64,000 nucleotides of DNA from UBA6921 sp031363085 (GTDB lineage: Bacteria; Pseudomonadota; Gammaproteobacteria; SG8-11). A model generated the notes under the pieces. That model made no database searches. It saw only the letters and a program-made list of their open reading frames with translations, and had not been told where the DNA came from. A program made the position numbers and the translations under genes. The first letter of the stretch is position 1. Each line of letters starts with the position of its first letter. The stretch covers positions 1 through 64,000 of the forward strand of contig JANLTU010000036.1 in assembly GCA_031363085.1 (NCBI GenBank), given 5' to 3'. Below are positions 10,499-17,909 of the stretch, in pieces.

Positions 10499-10533
10499 AA
10501 AAGCCTGCCCCGTGATGGCGGGGCAGGCTTTTT
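10499..10533 (-). terminator. Rho-independent terminator after pstS
   Basis: Perfect 14-bp inverted repeat (left arm AAAAGCCTGCCCCG) with a six-base loop and T runs on both sides, 30 bp beyond the pstS stop codon. It separates the abundant binding-protein transcript from the exporter genes downstream. Confidence 0.9.
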
Positions 10534-10562
10534 ACGGCGATTTGAATCGAAATGAATCGAGC

Positions 10563-11531
10563 TTATTTGAGCTTCTCAAGTTCCTTGTCGATAATTTTCT
10601 TGGGTATCGGCACGTAGCCATCTTTGATCACCACTTCCTGACCGGCTTTCGATAACACCATCTTGATGAATTCCAGTTCGAGCGGTGGCAGGGCTTTGTT
10701 GGGTGCTTTGTTTACGTAGATAAACAGAAAGCGCGACAGCGGGTAGCTGCCCTTGAGCGCGTTTTCCTCGGAGGCTTCGATAAAGTCGGTGCTGCCGGCC
10801 TTGGCGAGCGGGACCGCACGCACACCGGAAGTCTTGTAGCCGATGCCGGAGTAACCCACGCCGTTGAGTGAGGCCGATACCGATTGCACTACCGAAGCGG
10901 AGCCGGGTTGCTCGTTCACGTTGTTTCTGAAATCGCCTTTGCACAAGGCATGTTCCTTGAAGTAGCCGTAGGTGCCCGACACCGAATTGCGGCCAAACAA
11001 CTGCATATCGCGGGTGGCCCAACTTCCGGTCAAGCCAAGCTGGCCCCAGCGGATCACGTCGTCTTTGGCGCCGCATTTACGCGTGGAGGAGAAGATGGCA
11101 TCGATCTGTTCCATGGTCATGCCCTTGATCGGGTTGTCCTTGTGCACGAACACCGCGAGGGCATCAATGGCGACGCGGATCGCGGTAGGTTTGTAGCCGA
11201 ATTTTTTCTCGAACGCTTCGATTTCTTTGTCTTTCATATCGCGGCTCATCGGGCCGATGTTGGCGGTGCCCTCGGTCAATGCGGGCGGTGCGGTGGACGA
11301 ACCCGCCGCCTGGATCTGGATATTGACATTCGGATAGAGGCGCTTGTATTCCTCGGCCCATAAAGTCATCAGATTGGCGAGTGTGTCGGAGCCCACGCTC
11401 GACAGGGTGCCGGACACACCACTGGCCTTGCTGTAGTCCGGCAGAGTCGGATCGACCACGGCGTAAGCTAAACTGCTGGACGCACACACGGTCGCAATGC
11501 CGGCGGCAGTGAGGATGTTCTTCAGATTCAT
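10563..11531 (-). CDS. pstS: Phosphate-binding periplasmic protein PstS
   Basis: 322 residues with a clear signal peptide (residues 1-24, ending SSSLAYA). The family motifs GTLSSVGSDTLANLM near the N-terminus, QAAGSSTAPPAL, the GPMSRDMKD loop and NSVSGTYGYFKEH near the middle form the phosphate pocket of the PstS/DING-like class. It captures phosphate in the periplasm for PstCAB. The ATG at 11531 has GGAG eight bases upstream; the reading from 11570 adds residues that do not look like a signal peptide. It is monocistronic between its own Pho-box promoter and a strong terminator. Confidence 0.95.
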   Translation of the reverse strand: MNLKNILTAAGIATVCASSSLAYAVVDPTLPDYSKASGVSGTLSSVGSDTLANLMTLWAEEYKRLYPNVNIQIQAAGSSTAPPALTEGTANIGPMSRDMKDKEIEAFEKKFGYKPTAIRVAIDALAVFVHKDNPIKGMTMEQIDAIFSSTRKCGAKDDVIRWGQLGLTGSWATRDMQLFGRNSVSGTYGYFKEHALCKGDFRNNVNEQPGSASVVQSVSASLNGVGYSGIGYKTSGVRAVPLAKAGSTDFIEASEENALKGSYPLSRFLFIYVNKAPNKALPPLELEFIKMVLSKAGQEVVIKDGYVPIPKKIIDKELEKLK

Positions 11532-11625
11532 AAAGTCGTACTCCTGATGTCGTCGAAATGAATTAGGCAAAGTTTACCGGAAACAGTTTTGAGCGTTCGT
11601 CGCAACGGTACTGTGCCAAAGCGCT

Positions 11626-11665
11626 GTTACAGTTATGTGTTAGAAAAATTACAATTTTATTACAA
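11626..11665 (-). promoter_or_regulatory. Tandem Pho box (four phased PhoB half-sites) upstream of pstS
   Basis: On the minus strand four seven-base units begin exactly every 11 bases: TTGTAAT, TTGTAAT, CTAACAC and CTGTAAC. Units 1, 2 and 4 fit the PhoB half-site pattern (C/T)TGTNA(T/C); unit 3 is weak. Units 1-2 together make a complete box. The array ends about 95 bases before the pstS ATG and lies just upstream of phoR in the opposite spatial sense (after the phoR stop codon). Confidence 0.8.
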
Positions 11666-11685
11666 GTTAACAAAGCGATGTTGGG

Positions 11686-13023
11686 TTAAGAGTCTAATGA
11701 CTCAGGTGAGTCAGGCCGGGAGTTAAATTCCTTGCGCGCGCTGAGACTGGCGGGGAAGTCACAGCTAAAGGTGCTGCCTTGCTCCACCATGCTTTCAATG
11801 CGCAACTTAGCTTCGTGGCGTTGTAACACATGTTTGACGATGGCAAGTCCCAGGCCAGTGCCGCCGACCTCGCGCGAGCGTGCCGCATCCACACGGTAAA
11901 AACGTTCGGTCAAGCGCGGAATGTGGTGCGCCGGAATGCCGATGCCGGTGTCGGCAACGACGAAATGCGCGCCGGCGTCGTCGCCGTACCAACGCAAGCG
12001 CACAGCTCCGCGCGGCGGTGTGTATTGCACTGCGTTAAAAACTAAATTTGAGAAGGCGCTGCGCAGTTCTTCGGTATTGCCGCGTAACCACAGCGCGTTG
12101 TCGCACTCAAGCTGAATGTCGTGGTGTTTGTCGCCGCTCAAGAGCAGCGCTTCTTCCTTGATGGCCGCCAGCAGCGCCGGCACCGATACGCTTTCACGGC
12201 GCTGCGCGCCGTTATCGGTTTCCAGGCGCGACAGCAGCAGCAAATGTTGCACGATGAGTTGCATGCGCCCGGTCTGCTCTTGCATCAATTGCAACGAACG
12301 CGCCCATTGCCGTGCGCAATCGTCTTCGCCGTCGGCCAGGGTTTCAAGAAAGCCCATGATGACGGTGAGCGGCGTGCGCAGTTCGTGCGAGGCGTTGGCG
12401 ATGAAGTCGCGGCGAATCTGTTCCAGGCGCTGCACGTGGGTAACATCGCGCGCGATCAGCAGCCGTTGGTTGTCACCATAGGGCACCACATGAATCAGCA
12501 GTGCGATCTGGCTGTCGGTGGGCGACGGCAAGGCCAACGGTTGCGCGTAATCGCGGCGGCGCAGGTAGGCGACGAAATTCGGATGGCGGATAAAACTGTC
12601 GACGCGGTGGTCCACGTCGTGCGCATCCAAGTTGAGCAGGCGCGATGCGGCGCTGTTAAACCACTCGATTTCGCCGTGTTCCTTGAGTATTACCGTGGCA
12701 TCCGGCATGGCCGAGGTGGCTTCGCGAAAGCGGCTCAGCAGCGTGGCGAGGCGGCGTTTGTGGCTGCGGCTGCGCTGTTGCAGTTTATAAATTGCGTGGT
12801 AGACCTCTTCCCATATGCCGCCGATTTCCGGTGGTTCGGCATTGCGGTGCAGGCGCAACCATTGCTCCAGGCAGTAAAGGCGGTACAAATGGTAGGCGAG
12901 GTGAATGGCGACGGCGATCAGCAAGCCCAGCGCAATCTGGTCGCTGAAAATACCGACCAACAAGCCGGCCGTGGCCAGCACGCCCAGGCGCCAGAGCTCT
13001 GCAATCCAGTGGTCGAGCAACAT
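11686..13023 (-). CDS. phoR: Phosphate regulon sensor histidine kinase PhoR
   Basis: 445 residues. Two N-terminal membrane segments (about 12-48) precede a charged linker, a PAS domain (about 95-200), the phospho-acceptor helix with ANASHELRTPLTVIMGF (His near 215) and a catalytic HATPase domain with N-box NLVFNAVQYTP, G1 DTGIGIP and G2 GGTGLGLAIV. It phosphorylates PhoB when phosphate is scarce. ATG at 13023 is preferred to the TTG one codon earlier. It begins 9 bp after phoB, in the same operon. Confidence 0.95.
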   Translation of the reverse strand: MLLDHWIAELWRLGVLATAGLLVGIFSDQIALGLLIAVAIHLAYHLYRLYCLEQWLRLHRNAEPPEIGGIWEEVYHAIYKLQQRSRSHKRRLATLLSRFREATSAMPDATVILKEHGEIEWFNSAASRLLNLDAHDVDHRVDSFIRHPNFVAYLRRRDYAQPLALPSPTDSQIALLIHVVPYGDNQRLLIARDVTHVQRLEQIRRDFIANASHELRTPLTVIMGFLETLADGEDDCARQWARSLQLMQEQTGRMQLIVQHLLLLSRLETDNGAQRRESVSVPALLAAIKEEALLLSGDKHHDIQLECDNALWLRGNTEELRSAFSNLVFNAVQYTPPRGAVRLRWYGDDAGAHFVVADTGIGIPAHHIPRLTERFYRVDAARSREVGGTGLGLAIVKHVLQRHEAKLRIESMVEQGSTFSCDFPASLSARKEFNSRPDSPESLDS

Positions 13024-13032
13024 CAACCGGTG

Positions 13033-13716
13033 TTATTCCTTCGCGGAGAAGCGGTAGCCGGCGCCGCGCACTGTTTGAATGTAACGGTCATGGCCCTGTG
13101 TTTCCAAAGCTTTGCGCAGACGGCGAATATGCACGTCGATGGTGCGTTCTTCCACATACACGTTGCTGCCCCAGACGTGGTCCAGCAGTTGGGTGCGACT
13201 ATAAACCCGTTCGGCGTGCGTCATGAAAAATAATAGCAGACGAAATTCAGTCGGTCCCATGTCCAGCACATGATTACCGACGCTCACGCGATGGCTGGTG
13301 GAGTCCAGGCTCAAGTCGCCGGCGGTGATCGGTACATCGTCGCTGTGCGGTTGATAACGCCGCATCACCGCCTTGATGCGCGCCACCAGCTCACGCGGTG
13401 AAAACGGTTTGGTGATGTAGTCGTCGGCGCCGACTTCCAGGCCGCGAATGCGGTCGTTTTCTTCGCCGCGCGCGGTCAGCATGATCAGCGGCAATTCCTT
13501 GGTGGCATCTTCGCGCTTGAGGCGACGTGCCAGGTCGATGCCATTCATGCCCGGCAGCATCCAGTCGATCAGCGCCAGGTCAGGGCGCTGGTCGGCAATG
13601 GCGATCAGCGCGCGTTCGCTGTCAGCGGCTTCACGGCAGTTAAAACCGGCGCGTTCCAGCGCGAAGCGCACCATCTCGCGGATCGCAGGTTCATCTTCAA
13701 TTATTAGTATCGACAT
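13033..13716 (-). CDS. phoB: Phosphate regulon response regulator PhoB
   Basis: 227 residues. The receiver domain (1-120) has the acidic pair E7/D8, phospho-acceptor Asp51 in LALIDWMLPGMNG, and Lys in ITKPFSPREL. The winged-helix DNA-binding domain (about 130-226) carries the recognition region VYVEERTIDVHIRRLRKAL and ends YIQTVRGAGYRFS. It activates genes with Pho boxes, three of which are seen in this window. The ATG at 13716 matches the family start; the upstream in-frame codons lie over its own Pho box. First gene of phoBR. Confidence 0.96.
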   Translation of the reverse strand: MSILIIEDEPAIREMVRFALERAGFNCREAADSERALIAIADQRPDLALIDWMLPGMNGIDLARRLKREDATKELPLIMLTARGEENDRIRGLEVGADDYITKPFSPRELVARIKAVMRRYQPHSDDVPITAGDLSLDSTSHRVSVGNHVLDMGPTEFRLLLFFMTHAERVYSRTQLLDHVWGSNVYVEERTIDVHIRRLRKALETQGHDRYIQTVRGAGYRFSAKE

Positions 13717-13765
13717 CGTCACAGTGCTGCTGTTTGTCACATGGCGGTCATCGTAGCGGCTGATT

Positions 13766-13783
13766 ATGACACTTACGTGACGA
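13766..13783 (-). promoter_or_regulatory. Pho box upstream of phoB
   Basis: The minus strand reads TCGTCAC-GTAA-GTGTCAT, two PhoB half-sites with four-base spacing, 49 bases before the phoB ATG. The first half-site deviates from consensus in two positions. It indicates the usual autoregulation of phoBR. Confidence 0.7.
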
Positions 13784-13818
13784 TTATGAGTCGAGCATGA
13801 ATGCATCATGCCGCGCCG

Positions 13819-15081
13819 CTACGAGCTGAAGTACGCCTTGCCGCCATGCGCGGTCACTGCCGCCGCAATGCGATCCAGCGCGTGCACGTAGGCGGCGGTG
13901 CGCATGTCGATTTGTTTTTCCAGCTTGATGTCCCACACGCGGCGTGCCTCCGGTTCCATGATTTGTTGCAGGCGCGCATGCACGTCCGCCAGCGTCCAGT
14001 AATAGCCGGCCTTGTTTTGCACCCATTCGAAATACGACACCGTCACGCCGCCGGCATTGGCCAGAATATCCGGGATGACGATGACGCCGTTGTTATTCAG
14101 CGCTTGATCGCCGCCGGGAGTGATCGGACCGTTGGCCATTTCCAGCACGATGCGCGCCTGAATATTGGGTGCGTTTTGCGCGTCGATCTGATTTTCCATC
14201 GCCGCCGGCACCAGGATGTCGCACTCCTGTTCGAGCAGCGCCTTGTTGGAGGTTTCTTGCGTGCGCCCATGGGCTGGGGCGCCGCGCAGCGAACCGGTGC
14301 GTTTTTTGTATTCTATCACCGCCAGCGGGTCCATGCCGTCGGCGGCATACAGCGCGGATTGCGAGTCGGACACGCCAACGATGCGGTAACCGTCGGCGTG
14401 CAACATGCGCGCGCAGTGGTAACCGACATTGCCAAAACCCTGCACGATCACGCGCGCTTTTTCCGGCGTAATGCGCAAGTCTTTTTCCAGATGGCGCAGC
14501 ACGTAGTAACCGCCGCGCCCGGTGGCGTCGTCGCGGCCCAGTGAGCCGCCCAGTTGCAGCGGCTTGCCGGTGATCACCGCTGGGCTGGGGTGGCCGACGA
14601 TGGCGCTGTACTCGTCCGCCATCCAGCCCATGGTCATGGCGTTGGTGTACATGTCCGGTGCCGGAATGTCACGATCTGGCCCGATAAAATTGGCGAAGGC
14701 TTTGACATAAGCGCGCGACAAGCGTTCAAGTTCGGATTTTGACAAGGAACTGGCATCGACCGACACGCCGCCTTTCGCGCCGCCGTACGGCAAATTCACC
14801 ACCGCGCATTTGAAGGTCATCCAGAACGCCAGCGCCATGACTTCATCAAGGCACACCGAGGGGTGGTAGCGAATGCCGCCCTTGGTCGGCCCGCGCGTGT
14901 CGTCGTAACGGCAGCGCCACGCCTTGAACGAACGGCGCGAACCGTCATCCATGCGGATCAACAGACTCGCCGACAGGGTTTCTTTCGGGTACTTTAATTT
15001 TTCCAACACATCCGGGTCGAGTTCGAGATGTTTTGCGGCTTGCTTGAGGCGTTTACGTGCTTCATGAAAAAGCTGACCCAT
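13819..15081 (-). CDS. Glu/Leu/Phe/Val dehydrogenase
   Basis: 420 residues, the size of hexameric NAD(P)-dependent glutamate dehydrogenases. The glycine-rich catalytic loop PYGGAKGGVSVD, the Rossmann fingerprint GFGNVGYHCARML and the amide-binding segment MANGPITP are present. It interconverts an amino acid, most likely glutamate, and its 2-oxo acid with ammonia. Glutamate is the best guess, but leucine or phenylalanine dehydrogenase cannot be excluded by eye. GGAG seven bases before the ATG supports the start. It is upstream of phoB on the same strand, separated by the Pho box region. Confidence 0.9.
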   Translation of the reverse strand: MGQLFHEARKRLKQAAKHLELDPDVLEKLKYPKETLSASLLIRMDDGSRRSFKAWRCRYDDTRGPTKGGIRYHPSVCLDEVMALAFWMTFKCAVVNLPYGGAKGGVSVDASSLSKSELERLSRAYVKAFANFIGPDRDIPAPDMYTNAMTMGWMADEYSAIVGHPSPAVITGKPLQLGGSLGRDDATGRGGYYVLRHLEKDLRITPEKARVIVQGFGNVGYHCARMLHADGYRIVGVSDSQSALYAADGMDPLAVIEYKKRTGSLRGAPAHGRTQETSNKALLEQECDILVPAAMENQIDAQNAPNIQARIVLEMANGPITPGGDQALNNNGVIVIPDILANAGGVTVSYFEWVQNKAGYYWTLADVHARLQQIMEPEARRVWDIKLEKQIDMRTAAYVHALDRIAAAVTAHGGKAYFSS

Positions 15082-15171
15082 GCGCCGTCTCCAAAAAGTG
15101 TGTGATGGATATAGCGGCAGCGCAGGTAAAAAATTGCAGCGCTCAGGCGGCGCAGCGCGCTGGCAAAAACA

Positions 15172-15711
15172 TTAGCCGGTGTAGCGTGCCAATGCCGCTT
15201 CGATCAGCGTCACGGTTTTATCGATGCGCGCCGCAATGGCGGCGTCGAGTAAATTCAGGTTGCGCAATACGTCGCGGGTTTCGGTGTCGCTGTCATGCAG
15301 GATCTCGCCGGCGGTGTGCTGGAAGGTGACTCGCAAGGTGTCAGCGTCGGTCTGCGCGTGTTCAGTTTTGAGGCGTGCGAAGGCCGCGTTTAACAACAGC
15401 AGAACCCGGGCGCTGACGACTTCCGGTGCAGACGTCTGTTCGACGGCCGGGGCCGGGTGGCGCGGCGGGGTGCCGGCGCCGAAGGTTTCCGTCAGGCGCG
15501 CATTGATGGCGCGCAGCAATAATTGCAACGGCTCCTGCCGCAAATGCTCAAACGACGGCGCTTCGTTTTGCTCGGGTTTTGACTGTTTTTGGTCTTGGTC
15601 TTTTTTGATTGCATCGACGACCGGGATGGCGCCGATGTGTTTTAACTGTGGGTCTGCGTCGCTGCGCGCAACCGGATCTTTGCCGGCACCGGTGATCTGC
15701 GAGACTTCCAT
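15172..15711 (-). CDS. Hypothetical protein, helical C-terminal domain
   Basis: 179 residues with no family recognised. The first 85 residues are polar, Gln/Lys/Pro-rich and probably disordered. The last 90 or so form amphipathic helices (LQLLLRAINARL, RVLLLLNAAFARL, then a repeated leucine heptad to the end). There is no signal peptide or membrane segment. A strong GGAGGA site nine bases before the ATG supports a real gene. It stands alone between the dehydrogenase and the methyltransferase genes, with short gaps on both sides. Confidence 0.6.
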   Translation of the reverse strand: MEVSQITGAGKDPVARSDADPQLKHIGAIPVVDAIKKDQDQKQSKPEQNEAPSFEHLRQEPLQLLLRAINARLTETFGAGTPPRHPAPAVEQTSAPEVVSARVLLLLNAAFARLKTEHAQTDADTLRVTFQHTAGEILHDSDTETRDVLRNLNLLDAAIAARIDKTVTLIEAALARYTG

Positions 15712-15807
15712 GGAGCATTCCTCCGCCGAAGTAGCGACACGCTCTATAACGTCAGTGTAGCAAAAAACTTGCTACACGCCGCTACGCGGGTAGCGCGGCT
15801 ATAATGT

Positions 15808-16974
15808 TTATAGCCGTGCGCGCTGATCGCGCAACGTAAAGCCTGCCAGTGCTAAATCAAGATTGCGCGTCAGCGCCAGCACCTTGAACAGCTCGCCCAT
15901 TTCCGCCGGTGAGGTCAGCTTGTGAAGCTGTTGCGCCACCTGCCAGCGCTCGACATCGCTCGCGTTAGCATCAACCAGGCGGTCGATGCCGGTGGATAAC
16001 AAGAAATGGGTCTGGTTGGAAAAACCCGCCACGTGCAAACCGCTGTCATGCGCGGCGTGTGCAAGCGCGCTGAAATCAACGTGACTGGTGATGTCTTGCA
16101 AGCCCACCCGCGTGAGCGGGTCGTTGTGCACCCGATGGCGGTAGTGACACACCAGCGTGCCGTCGCTGCGCTGCGGGTGGTAAAACTCGCGCGTCGGAAA
16201 ACCGTAGTCAAACAGCAGCAGCGCACCGCGTTGCAGCAGCGCTGCACAGGTGCGCAGCCAGGCGTCGGCGGCGAGATTGATTTCCGTGGTGTAACCCGGC
16301 GGCAAATCATCGGGCAGCGCGGCGATGCGCGCCGGCAATGCGGCAGCGCTGAGCGGGCCGTCGCTCCAGGCCAAGCGATCCTGGGCCCAGGTCACGTACT
16401 GCTCCTGTGCACCGCCTGCGCTCAGGCGCACGCGGTGCACCGGCATCGCGTCCAACAGTTCGTTGGCCAGAATCACGCCTTCAAAAGGCGCCTCCGGCAA
16501 ACGCTCCAACCACTCCACGCGCGCCACCAAATGTGCGGCGTGTGCGTGCAGCGTTTCCTGCTGGCGTGCGCGCAGGCTTGCGCTTAATTCCAGAATCGCA
16601 TAGCGCTGCGGCAGGGCGTCCAGACGCTCCAGCTCCAGCAACACCTCGGCCGCCATGATGCCGCTACCGGCACCGACTTCCAGTACCTGTGGCGCTTCGC
16701 AGGCATGCAAAATTTGCGCGCACTGGCGCGCGACGCAACGCGAAAACAGCGGCGAAATTTCCGGCGCGGTGGTGAAGTCGCCGTCGGGTCCGAACTTGCG
16801 CAAGCCGTTCATGTAATAGCCCAGCGCCGGCGTATACAGCGCAAGCTCCATGTAGCGGCGAAAGCTGATGCGTTGCGCCTGCGTGATTTCGGCACGTATC
16901 CGCTGCAGCAGTTGTTCGCTGCACGCGCGCGCGGCAGCCTCAGGTTCGGGAAGATAAAACGGGTGCTTTTGCAT
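15808..16974 (-). CDS. SAM-dependent methyltransferase, MidA/NDUFAF7 family
   Basis: 388 residues of the COG1565 family. The N-terminal signature ISFRRYMELALYTPALGYY is followed by TAPEISPLFSRCVARQ, the SAM-binding loop VLEVGAGSGIMAAEVL, and ILANELLDAMPVHR. The mitochondrial relative NDUFAF7 methylates an arginine of a complex I subunit; the bacterial role is not established. The ATG at 16974 is chosen because the longer reading to 17106 runs into the divergent pteridine reductase gene and adds no conserved sequence. Confidence 0.9.
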   Translation of the reverse strand: MQKHPFYLPEPEAAARACSEQLLQRIRAEITQAQRISFRRYMELALYTPALGYYMNGLRKFGPDGDFTTAPEISPLFSRCVARQCAQILHACEAPQVLEVGAGSGIMAAEVLLELERLDALPQRYAILELSASLRARQQETLHAHAAHLVARVEWLERLPEAPFEGVILANELLDAMPVHRVRLSAGGAQEQYVTWAQDRLAWSDGPLSAAALPARIAALPDDLPPGYTTEINLAADAWLRTCAALLQRGALLLFDYGFPTREFYHPQRSDGTLVCHYRHRVHNDPLTRVGLQDITSHVDFSALAHAAHDSGLHVAGFSNQTHFLLSTGIDRLVDANASDVERWQVAQQLHKLTSPAEMGELFKVLALTRNLDLALAGFTLRDQRARL

Positions 16975-17081
16975 GGATGCAGATTCTACGGGAACGCTCG
17001 ATTTTTGTCGGGCTGCCGAATGCAGTAAAGTGGCTTGCCCGCTGCCGTGCGGGTAAAACTTTATCTTGGGGTACAACTTCC

Positions 17082-17834
17082 GTGGAAGCCAACGACAGTT
17101 TGTCACAGCAGGTGGTCTTGATCACCGGTGCCGCACATCGCATCGGCGCGCGCATCGCACACGCGTTGCATCGCGCCGGCGCTAACTTGGTGCTGCATTA
17201 CCGCAGCTCGAAAGTCTCGGCGGAAGCCATTGCGCGGCAGTTGAACGGGCAGCGGCCCGCGTCGGTGGTGCTGGTGCAGGGTGATTTACAGGACACGCGG
17301 CGCGTGCCGCAAATCGTTGACGAAGCCGCCGCCGCCTGGGGCCGGCTTGATGTGTTAATCAACAATGCGTCGACGTTTTATCCCACCACGATGGGCAGCG
17401 TGACCGAAGAGCAGTGGCGGGATTTACTCGGCGCCAATTTGCACGCGCCGTTTTTTCTGTCGCAAGCGGCGGCGCCGTTTTTGCGCAGCAGGCAAGGTTG
17501 CATCATCAACATCGCCGACATCCACGCCGACCGACCGCTGAAAAATTATCCGGTCTACAGCATTGCCAAAGCCGGCTTGGTGATGCTCACCAAGGCGCTG
17601 GCTGGTGAACTGGGACCGGAGGTACGCGTCAACGCGGTTGCGCCCGGCGCAATTTTGTGGCCGGAGCACGGTCTGGACGACGTGACCAAGCAACGCATCG
17701 TGTCGCGCACGTTTCTGAAACGCCAGGGCGACCCCAGCGATATCGCACAGGCGGTGCTGTATCTGGTTCGCGATGCGGGTTACATGACTGGCCAGGTCTT
17801 GACTGTTGACGGGGGGCGTTCGTTGAACGGTTAG
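17082..17834 (+). CDS. Pteridine reductase, short-chain dehydrogenase family
   Basis: 250 residues. The NADPH motif TGAAHRIGARIA is the TGX3RXG form of pteridine reductases and FolM, rather than the classical TGX3GXG. The NNAS loop and the catalytic YSIAKAG segment are present. It would reduce dihydropterins or dihydrofolate. The GTG at 17082 with GGGG upstream is preferred; an in-frame ATG at 16977 would overlap the divergent methyltransferase gene. It ends at a shared terminator with the convergent lipoprotein gene. Confidence 0.85.
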   Translation: MEANDSLSQQVVLITGAAHRIGARIAHALHRAGANLVLHYRSSKVSAEAIARQLNGQRPASVVLVQGDLQDTRRVPQIVDEAAAAWGRLDVLINNASTFYPTTMGSVTEEQWRDLLGANLHAPFFLSQAAAPFLRSRQGCIINIADIHADRPLKNYPVYSIAKAGLVMLTKALAGELGPEVRVNAVAPGAILWPEHGLDDVTKQRIVSRTFLKRQGDPSDIAQAVLYLVRDAGYMTGQVLTVDGGRSLNG

Positions 17835-17859
17835 TGCTTGCTGAATGTGGGAAATAAAA

Positions 17860-17889
17860 AAAGCCCCATCCTGCGAGGGATGGGGCTTT
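17860..17889. terminator. Bidirectional terminator between pteridine reductase and lipoprotein genes
   Basis: Perfect 12-bp stem (AAAGCCCCATCC and its complement) with a six-base loop, flanked by an A run on the left and T run within the right arm, between two convergent genes. Confidence 0.88.
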
Positions 17890-17909
17890 GAAACAATTTA
17901 AGACTTACC

